The translations under genes and the position numbers were made by a program. The notes under the pieces were generated by a model, which was given only the letters and a program-made list of their open reading frames with translations, was not told the origin of the DNA and ran no database searches. Shown in pieces: positions 24,495 through 31,367 of a stretch of 34,726 nucleotides of DNA (the first letter of the stretch is position 1; every line of letters starts with the position of its first letter). This DNA is from Bacteroidota bacterium (GTDB lineage: Bacteria > Bacteroidota > Ignavibacteria > OLB7): assembly GCA_018266795.1 (NCBI GenBank), contig JAFDZV010000018.1, positions 1 through 34,726 of the forward strand. The letters are read 5' to 3'.

Positions 24495-25010
24495 ATGGAG
24501 TCTGAGCGAGCCGAAGCCGAACGGTTGCGAACATTGTACCGCAGCCTGCGAAGAGTTCTCCTGCGTGCATATCCTGCGCTCGAGAGCGATGACATAGATG
24601 ATTCGATACAGCATGCGATGAACCGCTACTGTGTCAGTGTCCCGGACAACGTCCGGCAGTCGGATGCAGCGCTCTTCTGCTGGTTGGCAACAATCGCTCG
24701 CAGAAGATTGTGGGCGGAGATGCTCCGCCGCAGAAGGATTGCGCTGTTCGGCGATCGCGACGAACATTGGGAGCGGTTGCTTCCCCGTATCGAGGACGCC
24801 ACCGTTCTGGCCTGCACATCGTCCGTGGTGAGAATACTCTCGCATCTCACGCCGGCCGCCGCGAGGGCGATCTGGCTGCACGATGTGGAGGAATGGAAGC
24901 CCTCGGAAATCGCCACGCAGATGGGATGCTCGACCAATGCAGTGAATCATCGCGTGAAGCGCGCGCGCGTTCGGCTGCGGCAGATGTTGCAGAATGACGG
25001 CGCGCTGTGA
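24495..25010 (+). CDS. ECF-like RNA polymerase sigma factor
   Basis: A 171-residue protein with the two-domain ECF layout. Sigma region 2 (about 15-80) includes DDIDDSIQHAMNRYC and FCWLATIARRRLWAEMLRRRR. Sigma region 4 (about 117-167) includes LTPAAARAIWLHDVEEWKPSEIATQMG and a recognition helix CSTNAVNHRVKRARVRLRQ. It would direct RNA polymerase to a specific set of promoters. No anti-sigma gene follows; instead there is a terminator and 630 bp without a gene, then a T9SS cargo gene. The start is ATG 24495 or the adjacent GTG at 24492; GGAG at 24482-24485 serves both. An orphan sigma factor is likely controlled by expression or by a distant partner. Confidence 0.85.
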   Translation: MESERAEAERLRTLYRSLRRVLLRAYPALESDDIDDSIQHAMNRYCVSVPDNVRQSDAALFCWLATIARRRLWAEMLRRRRIALFGDRDEHWERLLPRIEDATVLACTSSVVRILSHLTPAAARAIWLHDVEEWKPSEIATQMGCSTNAVNHRVKRARVRLRQMLQNDGAL

Positions 25011-25019
25011 TTCCACGGC

Positions 25020-25042
25020 GGCACCGGACGTTCTCCGGTGCC
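25020..25042 (+). terminator. Terminator of the sigma factor gene
   Basis: GGCACCGGA (25020-25028) and TCCGGTGCC (25034-25042) form a perfect 9-bp stem with a CGTTC loop, 9 bp after the stop codon. The following CTTCC is only weakly T-rich. Confidence 0.7.
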
Positions 25043-25099
25043 CTTCCCGAACGCATGCGAGCAACACGAATCCCAGGCTCCCGGATCTGTTGCCTCGAA

Positions 25100-25129
25100 G
25101 CAGGGGGCAGGCATAGGTCTGCCCCCTGC
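25100..25129. other. Strong hairpin GCAGGGGGCAG/CTGCCCCCTGC
   Basis: A perfect 11-bp stem with an 8-nt loop, 58 bp after the first hairpin. It has no T-run. It could be a second terminator or the core of a structured RNA. Confidence 0.7.
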
Positions 25130-25184
25130 CCATATCGGTGCGGTTGGGTTTCATGCCGGCTCGCGAGCAGCCGCGATCTCACGT

Positions 25185-25201
25185 GTATCGTATTACGATA
25201 C
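25185..25201. promoter_or_regulatory. 17-bp palindrome, possible operator
   Basis: GTATCGTATTACGATAC is perfectly symmetric about its central T. The AT-rich composition in a GC-rich genome suggests a protein-binding site. It lies about 440 bp before the T9SS cargo gene. Confidence 0.45.
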
Positions 25202-25640
25202 GATGCCGCGCGATCGATAACGAACTCGGGATCTCGAGAGGGGGAGGCCGGCGTCCTGCGGTTCGAACAGGGCGGGCGTGTCCATGCGTGGCCACTGTCG
25301 GGATCCTTCCGGAGGCATTTGCCGGTGAATCACCGGCGCGCTCCAGGGGCGGGGCGGCCGAAGCGATCCGCCTGCCAATGATTGCATCGGCCTCTTCCCG
25401 GCAGGCATCCGCCATCGTATCTCCGCGCGTTTGCTTGCTGCCTCTGCAGTCACCTCGTTGTGCCGGCAGCTCTTCGCACAGTTCCCATGAATTGTGTGGT
25501 GCGCGATTTTTTGTGCAACCACATGTCCTCATTTGTCACCCTCAGCGCTCTTAGTATCAACGGGACACAACCGGTTGGCGTCCATTGGTCCGGTTAACGG
25601 ACAGGCATCCATTCACTAATCTGGATGGGAGAAAACCATC

Positions 25641-27443
25641 ATGCGTTTCTACTACGAGATACGAACGGTTGCGCTTTCGGCGCTCCTGTGTGGACTGTTG
25701 ACAGCACTGATGTTACCGTGCGTGGCACTGGCTCAGGGAACGAAGAAGGTCACCAACGGCAAGACCCCGATCCCGGGCTTTCCGAACGATACCATCAAGT
25801 TCACGGTTACGTCGCAGAAGCCGCCGAACCCGACCTGCGACACGAACATCGACAAGAAGCTGCAGTACTGGTTCGACATGACGCTCTGCCGCACCAACCA
25901 CGGCGATACGACGCCGGTGAAGTTCATGATCTGCACGATGTTGAACGTGGATCAAAAGAAGAAGACAATGACGCGCGTGATCATGTACCTGGACAGCGGC
26001 AAATGGAAATGCAAGGACAGCGGCACGGTGGACTGGGCACCGAACGTTCATCTGGGCTGCAAGGAGTTCACGATGTCCACCAACGGGCAGATGCTCCAGG
26101 GGTGGGATACGACGGTGACCTTTCCCTTCCGGTTTACGGACGCGCAGATCGCGGCGAGTTATACGGACATCGTGCAGGCTGCGCCGGGAGGCATCGACAC
26201 CTCCACCTGCAAGAACATGATCGGCGAGTGCAAGTTCCTGCAACCCGGCAACGGCGCGTTCCCGGGCAACCCCAATGGCACATCGAGCTGGTGGATTGCC
26301 AGCGGCGGCGTACGCCCGGTATTTACCGCCGCTGCCGCTGCCGCGGCCGATTCCATGGACCTCGCCATTCCGGATACCTGTGTCGTGGTTGCCGTGGATA
26401 CGGCCGTCGGGGATGTGTTCGTGGACCGGTTGATCGCGCCGACGGGAAACTTCTACACGATGGGGTATATGGATCAGGACTATCCTTCGCTGCTGAGCGG
26501 CGACCTGACGAATGCTCCGATCGGTGCAACGCTCATCGTGAAGTTCCCGCCGTCTTCCGGCGGGGGCAGCCATCGCTTCACCGTGAAGGGGCCTGTTACC
26601 CACTTCGAGCTGCCGTTCGTCATCAGGCCGATGGGGCTGATGGAGGATGCGGACGAGCACACGTACGCCGTTGTGGTGTTCGACAAGCATTCGCACTACA
26701 TCGACACGAACGAGGTGATGTCGTTCAAGGCGGACGTGATTGCCCAGGGGGAGACGAAGTTTCCGGACGGACGTCCGCTCTTCACGAAGGGACAGTGGAT
26801 GCATGGGATCGCGTTCGACTGGGTGTGGGATCATACGCCCCCTCGCCTGATCGGAGAATCGATCGGCCGTTCGACGGACGATCCCAAGGGGCTTGTACTG
26901 AACGTTCAGACGGTGGACGATCGAACGATGACGACATCGGCCCTGTTCCGGTATCGCGTCAACGGCGTCCGGCAGCCGGACCAGGTGCTGGATTTTGCAC
27001 ATGAGCCGATGCGCGATGACACCGTCAACTTTGCATTGCAGCTGGGCCGCATGGAATCGGCAAGCCTTGTCGACTCGTGCGAGATCTATTTGAAGGATCT
27101 CGCAGGCAACATGAGTCACATGGTGCTTCCGGAGTTCCGTGTTGCCGGCGTGCCCGACGCCGCTCTTGCCGGATATCGTCTGGATGAGGCAGTGCCGAAT
27201 CCCTTCGGGCGTACGGCACGGATCAACTTCGCCATCCCGCGCGACGAGCATGTTCTGCTGGAGTTGTACGACGCTTCGGGGCATATCGTCGGGACGCTGC
27301 TGGATGCCGATATGAGCGCCGGCGAACATGCAGTTCTGCTGGATGTATCGGCATACAACATCACCGCGGGGGTCTACTTCTATCGGCTTCGTTCCGGAGC
27401 TGCGATGCAGGTACGGTCAGTGGTTGTGCAGCCACAGCGGTAA
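25641..27443 (+). CDS. T9SS-secreted protein with C-terminal sorting domain
   Basis: A 600-residue exported protein. The signal peptide covers residues 1-32 (ends LPCVALAQ). The large central region is beta-rich with several cysteines (about 60-210) and no family I recognise; an HTPPRLIGESIGRSTDDPKG segment near 395 resembles Ig-like or fibronectin-like surface proteins. Residues 512-600 form a T9SS type A sorting domain: YRLDEAVPNPFGRTARINFA, ELYDASGHIVGTLLDA, AGVYFYRLRSG and a basic end. It shares VGTLLDA and the AG-H pattern with the small cargo at 15367. The ATG at 25641 follows GGGAGA. It is the only gene downstream of the sigma factor, so it may be a target. Confidence 0.85.
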   Translation: MRFYYEIRTVALSALLCGLLTALMLPCVALAQGTKKVTNGKTPIPGFPNDTIKFTVTSQKPPNPTCDTNIDKKLQYWFDMTLCRTNHGDTTPVKFMICTMLNVDQKKKTMTRVIMYLDSGKWKCKDSGTVDWAPNVHLGCKEFTMSTNGQMLQGWDTTVTFPFRFTDAQIAASYTDIVQAAPGGIDTSTCKNMIGECKFLQPGNGAFPGNPNGTSSWWIASGGVRPVFTAAAAAAADSMDLAIPDTCVVVAVDTAVGDVFVDRLIAPTGNFYTMGYMDQDYPSLLSGDLTNAPIGATLIVKFPPSSGGGSHRFTVKGPVTHFELPFVIRPMGLMEDADEHTYAVVVFDKHSHYIDTNEVMSFKADVIAQGETKFPDGRPLFTKGQWMHGIAFDWVWDHTPPRLIGESIGRSTDDPKGLVLNVQTVDDRTMTTSALFRYRVNGVRQPDQVLDFAHEPMRDDTVNFALQLGRMESASLVDSCEIYLKDLAGNMSHMVLPEFRVAGVPDAALAGYRLDEAVPNPFGRTARINFAIPRDEHVLLELYDASGHIVGTLLDADMSAGEHAVLLDVSAYNITAGVYFYRLRSGAAMQVRSVVVQPQR

Positions 27444-27463
27444 TGCGCCGCCATTGTGCGTTT

Positions 27464-27496
27464 GCAGGTGGGGCATGAACGGCATGCCCCGCCTGC
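27464..27496. terminator. Bidirectional terminator hairpin
   Basis: GCAGG-T-GGGGCATG (27464-27477) pairs with CATGCCCC-G-CCTGC (27483-27496). This gives a 14-pair stem with one G-U wobble and a 5-nt loop. It lies between the convergent T9SS cargo (+) and MEMO (-) genes. Confidence 0.75.
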
Positions 27497-27565
27497 GGCG
27501 GTCGTAATGTTGCCATGCATCGTGTTCGTTGCGGAGTTGTGCGTGCTGCCTGGATGAAACCCGCG

Positions 27566-28792
27566 TCATGCCGGTGTGCGGCCGTAGTATGCAACGCTGG
27601 CGAACGTGACGGCCGAGTCGCGTTCGTGCTCGTCCCACTGATCGTAGCAGAGAACCTTCCCCACAGTGGGGCGCGCCGTGCGCATCGTTGCGTAGATGGG
27701 CGCAACACCGCAGACACGATACCTGTTCCGAATCCGCTGAAGTTCCGCGATGAATGCATCTGCATCCGGCCGCGAGGCATGATCCAGCAGCTCGAGATCG
27801 AACCGCCGCACATCTTCCAGAACGCTCCGCGCAGCAAAGTCGTCGCCGAACTTGCGTCCTATGTGGCAGAGATCGGCGCCGGCGATATAGGCCACGGAGC
27901 GCCCAAGCTCGCGCGCCGAATCCGCAAGCGTTGAGTAGAGCGTTTCCAGGCGCGCATCCTCGCCCGCGTCGCCGCGGCCCAGCTCCACGTATTCGTAGAG
28001 CGATCCGGTGAGGATCGGAACGATCCGTATGTCGCGATCCGGAAAGATGTGCCGGAGGAAAACGGTCTGGAACTCGATGGAGTGTTCCTGGCGGTGAGCG
28101 ATCTCGTTGCGTGTGAGCTCGAACGGAAGGCGGGAGCGGAAGTGCTCGATCAGCTCCCGGTCCGCCGGCACCGTTCCCAGCGGCGTCTCGAAGTCCTTGC
28201 TGGAGATCATGAACGTGTCGTAGCTCATCCGGTGGGCAACGCCGAAGATCACGAACGTGTCCGCTCCCGACTGGCGCAGGGCGTTGTACGCCGGACCGTA
28301 GCTGGCGCCGCCTACACGGAAGTCGATATGCGGCGCGATCACCGCCACCGGCTCTGAACTGTTCTCCTGAGCAGATCCGGCAGCAAGGAAGCCGTCCAGC
28401 ATCTCGCGAAGCCGGTCCGGATCGTCCGGGTAGGAGATGCCCGCATGCATCGCCGGGCGCGTGCCCAGCCGGTTGAACCCTGCGTCCGATGCCTCGCGCT
28501 CCTCGTGGAAGTGCGGCGAGTCCAGATAGCACTCGTCATCCAGCGTCTGGATCATCCGGAGGAACTCATCCATGGAGAAGGACCGCCCGGCGCGGGCCGC
28601 CTTCTGCATGAGGTACTCGGCGGTCCGCCGGCCGTCCATCAGCGAGAGATACTCTATCGCCGACGCGGGCACGCGCACCTCGTGAGCGGCATAGCCTTCC
28701 GGATCGTAGAGCAGAATCAGTCCGGGTGCGATCTCGAAGGCTTCGATGTCGTTGCGAACGGGCGGAAGCGGTGAGGTTGCTGTGTAGTTCAT
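27566..28792 (-). CDS. MEMO-family protein (AmmeMemoRadiSam system protein B-like) with N-terminal extension
   Basis: A 408-residue cytoplasmic protein. Residues 112-408 are a MEMO1 domain, related to extradiol dioxygenases: APHIDFRVGGASYG (H155), FGVAHRMS (H187), HRQEHSIEFQ (H233, H237), AGADLCHIGRKFGD (305-317) and VCGVAPIYA (C361). The likely metal ligands by analogy with human MEMO1 (two His, one Cys) are H155, H187 and C361. The first 110 residues form an extra small helical domain (EAFEIAPGLILLYDPEG; FLRMIQTLDDECYL) that recalls PqqD-like or winged-helix modules. The usual AMMECR1 and radical SAM partner genes are not next to it. Function is unproven; a redox or peptide-modification role is an inference. 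Confidence 0.85.
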   Translation of the reverse strand: MNYTATSPLPPVRNDIEAFEIAPGLILLYDPEGYAAHEVRVPASAIEYLSLMDGRRTAEYLMQKAARAGRSFSMDEFLRMIQTLDDECYLDSPHFHEEREASDAGFNRLGTRPAMHAGISYPDDPDRLREMLDGFLAAGSAQENSSEPVAVIAPHIDFRVGGASYGPAYNALRQSGADTFVIFGVAHRMSYDTFMISSKDFETPLGTVPADRELIEHFRSRLPFELTRNEIAHRQEHSIEFQTVFLRHIFPDRDIRIVPILTGSLYEYVELGRGDAGEDARLETLYSTLADSARELGRSVAYIAGADLCHIGRKFGDDFAARSVLEDVRRFDLELLDHASRPDADAFIAELQRIRNRYRVCGVAPIYATMRTARPTVGKVLCYDQWDEHERDSAVTFASVAYYGRTPA

Positions 28793-28893
28793 TGTGTGCG
28801 AGCGGATGTCCGGGGCCGGCGTGCGAAATCGGAAACAGCGGAAGATAGGAATTCATTCATTGCGTCCACGCTCCGTGGTTTGTAGCATGCGAC

Positions 28894-29631
28894 ATGTGCC
28901 AGCCGTCGTTCCGCATCGGATTGCTGCTCCTGATCTCTGCCCTCTTCGCGGCATGCGAACCGGCGGATCCCATCATTCCGCAGACAACGAAGTACTGGAT
29001 GACCGTTGCCGCAACCCAGTACTGTTACGTGTACCGGGATTCGACAGCGGGCACCGTCTCCTGCGCCATCACACTCACGAAGCCGCCGGCCACGGAGTAT
29101 GTCGATGGTGGCAGGGTAACGTTCGATGGTGTGGAGATGCCCAGGCACCTCTCCGATCCATGGTCGCAGCAGATCTACTATGGTGACGATACGCTTCGAT
29201 CGATGCGGGAGTCTGCGATCGGGTTTCTCCTGGATGGTAATGTGCATCGCCTTCATGTGGCGGGGCGCGACTCCGTGCCGCCGCTGGACGCGGCGATCCG
29301 GGTTGTTCCCTCGTTGCTCCGGATTACCCGGCCGCGTGCGGAGGATACAATCGATCTGAAGCAGCCGTTGTTCGTGGAGTGGACCGGAGCGGGTGATCCG
29401 AACGATTCCGTGAGGCTGATCATCCAGCCCGATACCGGGCGGATGTATACGTCGCTGAGCGTGCCCGATATCGGCGCGGCGCGCATTCTGCCTCGCGATC
29501 TGTTCGGAGCGCCCGGCGGCGGCTGCATCTGCCTGTACCGCGACCGCTGGGGGCCGCTTCACCTGGCGGACGGACGCGAGATTCTGCTCAGCACGCATCA
29601 GAGCTCGCTGATGAATGTCGTTATCCGATAA
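28894..29631 (+). CDS. Putative lipoprotein, paralogue of the gene at 30396
   Basis: A 245-residue protein with a lipoprotein signal peptide: hydrophobic residues 9-18 and lipobox LFAAC with C21 as the lipidated cysteine. The mature protein is beta-rich and has no family I recognise. It aligns along most of its length with the lipoprotein at 30396: VDGGRVTFDGVEM versus VEGGTVTVRGQEL, HRLHVAGRDSVPPLDAAI versus HVVRIAGSAAFPPITDSI, and DSVRLIIQPDTGRMYTSLSVPD versus DSVHLGIYNDAGTYMYIAVPD. No Shine-Dalgarno sequence is visible. Its last 11 bp overlap the 3' end of the convergent acetyltransferase gene. It is divergent from the MEMO gene across 101 bp. Confidence 0.78.
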   Translation: MCQPSFRIGLLLLISALFAACEPADPIIPQTTKYWMTVAATQYCYVYRDSTAGTVSCAITLTKPPATEYVDGGRVTFDGVEMPRHLSDPWSQQIYYGDDTLRSMRESAIGFLLDGNVHRLHVAGRDSVPPLDAAIRVVPSLLRITRPRAEDTIDLKQPLFVEWTGAGDPNDSVRLIIQPDTGRMYTSLSVPDIGAARILPRDLFGAPGGGCICLYRDRWGPLHLADGREILLSTHQSSLMNVVIR

Positions 29632-30157
29632 CCTGCCCGCTGCTCCATTCGTTGCGATCGATCGTGTAGAGAAACGTGCGTATCCCGCGGTTGCGTTCGT
29701 TAAAGAACTCCCGCACCAGCCGCATGCCGATCTTCTCCGCCACATGCCGCGAGCGTTCGTTGTCGTGCGCCATGTTGGCGCTCACGTGCGGAAGCTCGAG
29801 GTCCTCGAACGCATGCCGCAGGAGTGCCCGCGCTGCCTCCGTGGCGTATCCGTTTCCCTGACAGGGATGGTGGATGATGTAGCCGAGATCGTGCTCGCTC
29901 CTCTCATCGCGAAGCCGGTGGATGATACCGCAGTCCCCGATGATCGCGCCATCGCTCCTTCTCGTCACCAGATAGCGCCCATAGCCATCCTGCTCGTAGA
30001 GAGGAAGGTTGCGAAGCACCCAGGTGCGTGCCTCCTCCTCGGTGAACGGCTGCGGCCAGAATTTCATGGTGACGGGATCGGAGAGGATCGGGGTCATGAT
30101 GCCCGCATCACCGGCGGTGTAGCGGCGCATGCAGAGGCGTTCGGTCTCGATCGTCAT
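29621..30157 (-). CDS. GNAT N-acetyltransferase (RimJ/RimL-like)
   Basis: A 178-residue cytoplasmic acetyltransferase of the Acetyltransf_3 type. It opens with TIETERLCMRRYTAGDAG, typical of the RimJ/RimL branch. The beta4-beta5 core is RYLVTRRSDGAIIGDCGII and DLGYIIHHPCQGNGYATEAA; QGNGYA (100-105) is the acetyl-CoA pyrophosphate-binding Q/RxxGxG/A motif. The C-terminal HDNERSRHVAEKIGM segment is the usual NxxSxxxxEKxGF motif. The target may be a protein N-terminus or a small molecule. The ATG at 30157 removes a 40-residue extension starting with GTG that has no family similarity. It sits between two paralogous lipoprotein genes on the opposite strand. Confidence 0.88.
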   Translation of the reverse strand: MTIETERLCMRRYTAGDAGIMTPILSDPVTMKFWPQPFTEEEARTWVLRNLPLYEQDGYGRYLVTRRSDGAIIGDCGIIHRLRDERSEHDLGYIIHHPCQGNGYATEAARALLRHAFEDLELPHVSANMAHDNERSRHVAEKIGMRLVREFFNERNRGIRTFLYTIDRNEWSSGQVIG

Positions 30158-30331
30158 GGCGTTCCACTCTCCGGGTTGTGCAGGTTCGAATCGCGCGGCC
30201 CACTCTGCTGCGATGCGGGCCGTAGGAATCGCGGCGTGCGAACATACGCCATCGGCATCGTTCGCACCGAACGCCACGATGATCCACCGCCCGCGTCATC
30301 GCCCCGCGCCGCATCGTTGCCGCGATTCATG

Positions 30332-30363
30332 TGTGCCGGAAACCTCCCGGGCGGATAGATTTG
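30332..30363 (+). promoter_or_regulatory. Bacteroidota-type promoter of the second lipoprotein
   Basis: TAGATTTG (30356-30363) is an exact TAnnTTTG -7 element, the same octamer as at asnS. TGTG (30332-30335), 20 nt upstream, differs by one base from the -33 TTTG. The start codon at 30396 would have a leader of about 25 nt. Confidence 0.65.
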
Positions 30364-30395
30364 CACCGGACAGGAATCTCACACCGGAGATCTCA

Positions 30396-31109
30396 ATGAA
30401 GACCAGCCGGATCGGCGCCGTCATTCTCGCTTCGCAGCTGCTTGCCTGCAGTGCAACCGGGCCCGGAACGTTTGCCGGGCGCTCCGGATTCATCATGAGC
30501 TGCCAGCAGTACGTTGTCGATCGCGCGGGGCTCAGCTACACCGCATCGCGTGCCACCGTTGATCTGCACAATGCCGACTCTATGAATACGGTTGAAGGTG
30601 GGACGGTTACGGTGCGTGGCCAGGAATTGGAACACCTGTACAGTGCGGCAACCGGGCCGTACTATACCAGTGAGGAGAGCGGCGGTGCTTTCCCCTATGC
30701 CCGTCCCGACGGGAGCTGGCACGTTGTGCGAATTGCCGGCTCCGCCGCATTCCCTCCCATCACGGACAGTATCCAGGCGCTTCCGGAGGCGGTCAGCTTC
30801 AACGGGCTGCAGGTTGGTGACACTATTCACCGGACTCGCAGTAACGTAATCCGCTGGAAGAGAACGGACGGCCGTGCGGACTCCGTCCACCTCGGCATTT
30901 ACAACGATGCCGGCACGTACATGTACATCGCCGTGCCGGACAGCGGGGAGGTGCTCCTTGCCCCGCTGGACTTGAACCGCACTGTTGCCGGGCGAGCATA
31001 TCTCACCATTTCCCGGATCAAGCGGCGCGTCACATCGGGTCCGTTGAACATGGTGAACGAGATGTCGTTCGAGTCCGTCCATGATGTCGAGGTGATGATA
31101 GCGCGATAG
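30396..31109 (+). CDS. Putative lipoprotein, paralogue of the gene at 28894
   Basis: A 237-residue protein with a lipoprotein signal peptide, AVILASQLLAC, where C18 is the lipidated cysteine. The mature part is beta-rich, and several shared blocks identify it as a paralogue of the lipoprotein at 28894, though the two have diverged substantially (best block DSVHLGIYNDAGTYMYIAVP). No known domain is recognised. The ATG at 30396 is supported by GGAGA 6 nt upstream and by the promoter at 30332-30363; the longer upstream frame has no signal peptide. A hairpin terminator follows 87 bp after the stop. It is likely anchored in the inner or outer membrane facing the periplasm or the surface. Confidence 0.8.
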   Translation: MKTSRIGAVILASQLLACSATGPGTFAGRSGFIMSCQQYVVDRAGLSYTASRATVDLHNADSMNTVEGGTVTVRGQELEHLYSAATGPYYTSEESGGAFPYARPDGSWHVVRIAGSAAFPPITDSIQALPEAVSFNGLQVGDTIHRTRSNVIRWKRTDGRADSVHLGIYNDAGTYMYIAVPDSGEVLLAPLDLNRTVAGRAYLTISRIKRRVTSGPLNMVNEMSFESVHDVEVMIAR

Positions 31110-31195
31110 AGCAGCTCGCGCGCGGCGGATCGTTTCATCGCGGTTACGCACCGAAACGCTGCGCCCCCCGAATCTTTTGTACGTTCACTCCTCTT

Positions 31196-31227
31196 GCCGA
31201 CAGGTTCCCCGAAACGGGCCTGTCGGC
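31196..31227 (+). terminator. Hairpin with T-rich tail
   Basis: GCCGACAGG (31196-31204) and CCTGTCGGC (31219-31227) form a 9-bp stem. An inner CCCG/CGGG stem closes an AAA loop. TTCTCGTGTTTTG follows. It probably ends the lipoprotein transcript; it could alternatively attenuate mfd if a promoter lies just upstream. Confidence 0.75.
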
Positions 31228-31281
31228 TTCTCGTGTTTTGCGGCATGCAGGCACCGTGCCTCTGCCGCAGGATTCTCCTTG

Positions 31282-31350
31282 GAGTTCCTGACATTCAGCG
31301 CTCGAGGGCCTGCCGGCTCTCGAGCGCATCCCGGTTCTGATAGGAACTGT
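31282..31350 (-). repeat. Dispersed palindromic element, copy 3 (full length)
   Basis: Read on the minus strand it is ACAGTTCCTATC...GGAACTC, matching copy 2 closely, including the central CTCGAGAGCC/GGCCCTCGAG hairpin. It ends 18 bp before the mfd start codon, inside the region where a ribosome binding site and leader are expected. Confidence 0.9.
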
Positions 31351-31367
31351 CATTCCCGAGACTACGC

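Larger units (their letters stand above)
25011..25640. other. 630-bp hairpin-rich non-coding region
   Basis: No credible gene lies between the sigma factor and the T9SS cargo. It contains, in order, a terminator-like hairpin, an 11-bp-stem hairpin, a 17-bp palindrome GTATCGTATTACGATAC (25185-25201), a second 17-bp palindrome GCCGGTGAATCACCGGC (25321-25337), and a hairpin with a T6 loop (25495-25523). The last 20 bp give a good ribosome binding site, GGGAGA, for the gene at 25641. This could be a long regulatory leader or a small RNA locus. Confidence 0.55.

Noticed and set aside
23937-25154. 405-codon minus-strand open frame spanning the empty region and the sigma factor
   Set aside because: It is antisense to the sigma factor, shows no family pattern, and is rich in Arg, Ser, Cys and Pro.
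25713-27329. 538-codon minus-strand open frame opposite the T9SS cargo, and a 459-codon plus frame overlapping it
   Set aside because: Only the frame at 25641 has a signal peptide, a ribosome binding site and a sorting domain. The others are composition artefacts.
30173-30190. GGTTCGAATCGCG, resembling a tRNA T-loop
   Set aside because: The surrounding bases do not form a 5-bp T-stem, and no acceptor, D or anticodon arm can be drawn.
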